Assembly (NCBI GenBank): GCA_946480715.1
Contig: CAMLKK010000097.1
Location: 1 to 5,796 of the forward strand
DNA: 5,796 nucleotides
Direction of reading: 5' to 3'
From: an uncultured Bacteriovorax sp.
GTDB taxonomy: Bacteria; Bdellovibrionota; Bacteriovoracia; Bacteriovoracales; Bacteriovoracaceae
How positions within the stretch are numbered: position 1 is the first letter of the stretch; each line of letters starts with the position of its first letter. The position numbers and the translations under genes were made by a program. The notes below the pieces were generated by a model. That model was not told the origin of the DNA, ran no database searches, and worked only from the letters and a program-made list of their open reading frames with translations. Positions 5,772-5,796 of this stretch are shown in pieces.

Positions 5772-5796
5772 AAATCAATCAGACATTAAAATAAGG

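Noticed and set aside
5627..5796. tRNA or other known structured RNA in the final intergenic stretch
   Set aside because: No cloverleaf, T-loop GGTTCRA-type sequence or CCA end can be drawn; the structures are simple hairpins.
1..5796. CRISPR array, insertion sequence or att site
   Set aside because: There are no regularly spaced repeats, no transposase-like frame, no terminal inverted repeats and no integrase. The only direct repeats are the two short ones inside the large gene.

Overview
The window reads as part of an AT-rich (roughly 40% G+C by eye) Gram-negative-type bacterial chromosome. All convincing coding is on the + strand. There is one very long secreted-type protein gene, open at the left edge, then uppP, then a 170-base non-coding tail with a good intrinsic terminator. 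The codon use, the long Cys/Ser/Thr/Asn-rich protein and the form of UppP make me think of Bdellovibrionota, perhaps Bacteriovorax or Peredibacter relatives. That is an impression from memory, not something the sequence proves.

Bases 1-4788 are one uninterrupted frame of 1595 visible codons with no start in the window. A GTG at 88 is only an internal codon, because the frame is open from base 1. Residues below are numbered with codon 1 at base 1. The product is a mosaic: beta-rich segments separated by Pro/Thr/Asn linkers, plus 52 cysteines, many in recurring clusters including three Cys-Cys pairs. A stretch around codons 626-793 resembles the PA-IL/LecA and PA14-like sugar-binding beta sandwich, but most expected calcium ligands are replaced. 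Codons 418-476 resemble the short beta module found near the N-terminus of phage tail fibres. I do not recognise the protein as a whole. The best reading is a large, disulfide-rich exported or surface protein with adhesion-like modules.

Bases 4811-5626 encode undecaprenyl-diphosphatase (UppP/BacA), full length with both signature motifs. It begins 22 bases after the upstream stop. It has no clear Shine-Dalgarno sequence, and a weak inverted repeat pairs with its start codon. Co-transcription and translational coupling with the upstream gene are therefore plausible.

Bases 5627-5796 hold two small weak hairpins, a strong 13-bp terminator hairpin with a T-rich tail (5681-5732), and a dyad (5735-5771) that may belong to the control region of a gene beyond the right edge. 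I see no tRNA, rRNA, CRISPR array, insertion sequence or attachment site. The two genes have no obvious biochemical link: one is cell-envelope lipid recycling and the other an unknown envelope or extracellular protein.
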